From assembly GCA_003563465.1 (NCBI GenBank), contig PWVH01000014.1, positions 1 through 32,634 of the forward strand: 32,634 bases of DNA, written 5' to 3'. Position 1 is the first letter of the stretch. Every line of letters starts with the position of its first letter. Below are positions 32,053-32,634 of the stretch, one piece after another. The position numbers were made by a program, and so were the translations under genes. Below the pieces are notes generated by a model. That model searched no databases and was not told where the DNA came from. It saw only the letters and a list, made by a program, of their open reading frames with translations. This DNA comes from Coriobacteriaceae bacterium. Its GTDB lineage: Bacteria > Actinomycetota > Coriobacteriia > Anaerosomatales > SLCP01.

Positions 32053-32634
32053 GCCTCCTCGTAGTCGCGACGTATCCGGTGAGCGGTGGTCCGGTGCTCG
32101 AAGGCGACGTGACCCTCGAGCCTGACGGCACGCTGCTGATACAGGGGGCACGCGTACCCGCGTCTCAGGGCACCTCGGCAATGCTTGGCGCGGCCTGTCA
32201 GGTGGCCGGCCACCTGGGAGTCAAACCGCCTCGGGCGATTGTCGGAGGCGACATCGGTCGCGGCGACGGGACGCGAGCCGTGTTCGCGCGCCTAGCCGAG
32301 GCATGTGCCACGCACCGACCGACCGTCATCGCTTTCCACTACATGCAGCCGATCATGGCGCTCATGAAGCACGCGGTCGAGGAACTCGCATCCTGCGCCG
32401 CCGATGCTACGTTGGTCGCCGACGCTGGGGGCATGTACGCCGCGAAGGCCGTAGGTCTTGCGCCACGGTTCGAGCTCATGACGCCGGACGTGGGTGAGGT
32501 CGGCTTCCTTGCCGATCCGTGCGTGACCCATCCTGCCTACGTATCGCATTATCTGTTTGGGACCAATGGCTTCGACCCTGTCGAGCTTGCGCGCAAGGCT
32601 ACGGAGACCGGCGGCTCCTCGCGCGTGCTGTTGA
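32049..32634 (+). CDS. Ribokinase-fold / NAD(P)HX dehydratase-like protein (3' partial)
   Basis: 195 complete codons with no stop before the window end, so the gene is truncated. The start ATG 32049 overlaps the DUF3343 stop (ATGA). After an N-terminal strand region (LLVVATYPVSGGPVLEGDVTL), there is the Gly/Ala-rich RAIVGGDIGRGDGTRAVFARL, then PTVIAFHYMQPIMALMKHAVE and ATLVADAGGMYAAKA, and the motif LMTPDVGEVGFLAD, which resembles the TPHPGE motif of the ADP-dependent NAD(P)HX dehydratase/carbohydrate kinase group. The likeness is partial (Asp-Val for His-Pro), so it may be a diverged member with another substrate. Its place at the end of a selenium operon is unusual for a metabolite-repair enzyme. 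Confidence 0.6.
   Translation, partial: MSLLVVATYPVSGGPVLEGDVTLEPDGTLLIQGARVPASQGTSAMLGAACQVAGHLGVKPPRAIVGGDIGRGDGTRAVFARLAEACATHRPTVIAFHYMQPIMALMKHAVEELASCAADATLVADAGGMYAAKAVGLAPRFELMTPDVGEVGFLADPCVTHPAYVSHYLFGTNGFDPVELARKATETGGSSRVLL

Overview
The window is GC-rich, gene-dense bacterial chromosome with many GTG/TTG starts, ATGA/GTGA/TTGA start-stop overlaps and AGGAGG-type ribosome sites. The order mfd, (prsA-like), mazG, eno, ..., ftsB/divIC-like, DUF501, ppx/gppA is typical of Actinobacteriota. With a complete selenocysteine (Sec) gene set and a stand-alone corrinoid protein, it suggests an anaerobic actinobacterium of the Coriobacteriia / OPB41-Anaerosomatales type. This placement is inference; no marker search was run. 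No transposase, integrase, phage gene or CRISPR array was seen.

Layout. (1) 1-2929: 3' part of a TrkH-type K+ channel gene, an exported OB-fold-like protein, a thioredoxin-like lipoprotein whose WCxxC motif is written W-TGA-S-V-C (a Sec protein that ordinary gene calling splits in two), and a CcdA-like electron-transfer membrane protein. (2) 3271-9093: NERD protein, threonine aldolase, PQQ-type sugar dehydrogenase lipoprotein (minus), YacP-type NYN ribonuclease, DUF554 and another membrane protein, endonuclease III (minus). (3) 9399-20731: mfd, parvulin-type foldase lipoprotein, mazG, eno, an 18-bp tandem repeat, a methyltransferase, pyk, FtsB/DivIC-like protein, DUF501, ppx/gppA and tRNA-Leu(UAA). 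(4) 20871-24650: corrinoid-binding protein, TPR protein and a glycoside-hydrolase-like protein with an altered active site. (5) 24734-32634: a selenium locus of selD (itself with an in-frame TGA), a DsrE-like YedF C-terminal homologue, selA, selB, a selC-positioned tRNA, yedE, a TusA-like protein, a DUF3343 protein and a truncated kinase/NAD(P)HX-dehydratase-like gene.

How it fits together. SelD makes selenophosphate, SelA converts Ser-tRNA(Sec) to Sec-tRNA(Sec), and SelB delivers it at UGA codons followed by a SECIS hairpin. Both in-frame TGAs seen (1917 and 24779) have such a hairpin at the expected distance, so the window contains both the machinery and two of its targets. YedE, the TusA-like, DsrE-like and DUF3343 proteins are probable selenium uptake and carrier functions.

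The most striking item is the RNA just downstream of selB, where selC often lies. It has a Sec-tRNA-like body (6-bp D stem with 4-nt loop, long variable arm, 12-bp acceptor branch that can fold 8/4), but its anticodon is GCA (Cys) and its discriminator base is U, both cysteinyl-tRNA synthetase identity elements. No tRNA with a UCA anticodon was found in the window.
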